Shown here one piece after another: positions 63,124 to 64,000 of a stretch of DNA of 64,000 nucleotides. The notes under the pieces are model-generated. The model did no database searches. It saw nothing but the letters and a program-made list of their open reading frames with translations, and was not told where the DNA came from. Origin of the DNA: Citrobacter arsenatis (GTDB lineage Bacteria; Pseudomonadota; Gammaproteobacteria; Enterobacterales; Enterobacteriaceae); the NCBI RefSeq assembly GCF_004353845.1, contig NZ_CP037864.1, positions 1,302,001-1,366,000 on the forward strand. The letters are read 5' to 3'. Position numbers and translations under genes: made by a program. The first letter of the stretch is position 1; each line of letters starts with the position of its first letter.

Positions 63124-63192
63124 GTGCTGCATTCTTTTTATACAGGTATTTTAATTTATGCGAAAATTTTTTCGACGTTTTGTTTGGATTAA
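63124..63192 (+). CDS. Possible leader peptide overlapping the adhesin start
   Basis: A 22-codon frame from GTG 63124 to TAA 63190-63192 starts just after a strong AAGGAGGGG (63115-63123) and overlaps the adhesin start by 35 bases in another frame. The adhesin ATG itself has only a weak CAGG upstream. Translation coupling is possible. The short spacing from the ribosome site to GTG makes this uncertain. Confidence 0.3.
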   Translation: MLHSFYTGILIYAKIFSTFCLD

Positions 63193-64000
63193 TATAATAA
63201 TCCAGTTCTTATTTCCCGTGACGGTTGCGTTTACGCCAGCGATTGCTGGTGCGGGAAGCGAACGGCGATTTCTCAATACACCATCGGCAAATGCTACAGT
63301 AGATATTCCAACCCAAGTGTATATTCTCCAGCCCGGTGAAAGTGTGGATTCCGTTGCGGCGAAATTCAACATGAGTACGGATGCGCTGAAAAAACTCAAT
63401 CAATTACGCACCTTTTCGCGCGGTTTTAATACCTTGCAGGCGGGTGATGAACTGGATGTGCCGTTAACCCCGTTTCCTGAGATAGCCTGGGGTGAAAACG
63501 ACCAACTCCCTTCAGTTGACAATGAACGCGAGAAAAATATTGCCGGAATTGCGTCCCGCGCCGGGAGCTTTTTGGCTAACAACCCCGATACGGATGCGGC
63601 CGTTACCCTGGGCAAAAGCATGGCAACCACCGCGGCCAGTAGTGAGGTGCAAGAGTTCCTGAACCGCTTCGGAACCGCCCGCGTACAGCTGGAGACTGAC
63701 AAAAAACTGTCGCTGAAAAATTCTCAGCTTGACCTGTTGGTTCCGCTTTACGATCGGGGGGATAGGGTGGTATTTACCCAGGGAAGTCTCCATCGTACGG
63801 ATGACCGCAACCAGTCGAATCTGGGGGTGGGGATTCGTCACTTCACCTCTGATTATATGCTGGGCGCTAATACGTTTGGCGACTATGACCTCTCCCGCGA
63901 ACATGCCCGTGCCGGTATTGGTGCGGAATATTGGCGTGACTTTGTTAAATTAAGTGCGAATGGTTATTTCAGGCTCACCGGCTGGAAGGATTCCCCGGAT
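63158..64000 (+). CDS. Intimin/invasin-type inverse autotransporter, N-terminal part (3' end outside window)
   Basis: The frame is open to the last base: 281 codons without a stop. A long basic signal peptide (residues 1 to about 31) is followed by a LysM domain at about 53-102 (VYILQPGESVDSVAAKFNMS...LQAGDELDVP), which anchors to peptidoglycan. From about residue 165 the beta-barrel begins (FLNRFGTARVQL, LDLLVPLYDRGDRVVFTQGS, LGVGIRHFTSDYMLGANTFGDYD). These are the marks of type Ve secretion proteins such as intimin, invasin and FdeC. The missing part should hold the rest of the barrel and Ig-like repeats. An in-frame TAA at 63152-63154 forces the start at 63158 or later. Confidence 0.93.
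   Translation, partial: MRKFFRRFVWINIIIQFLFPVTVAFTPAIAGAGSERRFLNTPSANATVDIPTQVYILQPGESVDSVAAKFNMSTDALKKLNQLRTFSRGFNTLQAGDELDVPLTPFPEIAWGENDQLPSVDNEREKNIAGIASRAGSFLANNPDTDAAVTLGKSMATTAASSEVQEFLNRFGTARVQLETDKKLSLKNSQLDLLVPLYDRGDRVVFTQGSLHRTDDRNQSNLGVGIRHFTSDYMLGANTFGDYDLSREHARAGIGAEYWRDFVKLSANGYFRLTGWKDSPD

Noticed and set aside
1..64000. CRISPR array, prophage, insertion sequence or tRNA gene
   Set aside because: No regular direct repeats with spacers, no transposase or phage genes, and no tRNA cloverleaf were recognised.

Overview
The window is chromosomal DNA from an enteric gammaproteobacterium (Enterobacteriaceae). Gene order from mscK to purE follows the Escherichia coli/Salmonella backbone, and most proteins match the E. 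coli family lengths to within a few residues. An sfbABC-type ABC transporter next to a porin, the absence of rhsD, ybaQ, ybaS and ybaT, and an extra MFS gene in the glyoxylate operon point to Citrobacter or a close relative, with Salmonella as the alternative. Species cannot be fixed from the sequence alone.

Layout. 1-12141: housekeeping block with the mscK 3' end, rsmS, priC, ybaN, apt, dnaX (with its programmed frameshift site), ybaB-recR, htpG (sigma-32 promoter), adk, hemH, aes and gsk. 12236-22068: ybaL, fsr, ushA, ybaK, the small RNA ChiX, ybaP, then copA and cueR around a CueR operator. 22065-24895: two exported proteins of unknown function in one overlapping operon. 24915-33500: ybbJ-qmcA, fetAB, cnoX, ybbO, and divergent tesA and ybbA-ybbP. 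33688-37644: a porin and sfbABC, in the place that holds rhsD in E. coli K-12. 37645-38739: selU.

38809-59965 is an almost complete allantoin and glyoxylate catabolic region. AllS and AllR are the regulators. AllP and AllB import and open allantoin. AllC, AllE, AllA and AllD take allantoate to glyoxylate or oxalurate. Gcl, Hyi, GlxR and GlxK convert glyoxylate to phosphoglycerate. FdrA, YlbE, YlbF and the carbamate kinase split oxalurate to oxamate and carbamoyl phosphate and recover ATP. Two identical 17-bp AllR-type palindromes mark the allS/allA gap and the gcl promoter region.

60003-61576 is purEK with a PurR-type operator. From 61.6 kb to the end the sequence becomes AT-rich and departs from the E. 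coli order, in which lpxH would follow purE. It holds a broken ToxR-like membrane regulator (rebuilt here from three pieces), a small LuxR-type HTH gene, and the first 281 codons of an intimin/invasin-type inverse autotransporter that runs off the window. This is the clearest accessory island and the best place to look for new biology.

Two ERIC elements and several REP/BIME clusters lie between genes; one ERIC supplies the last codons and stop of tesA.
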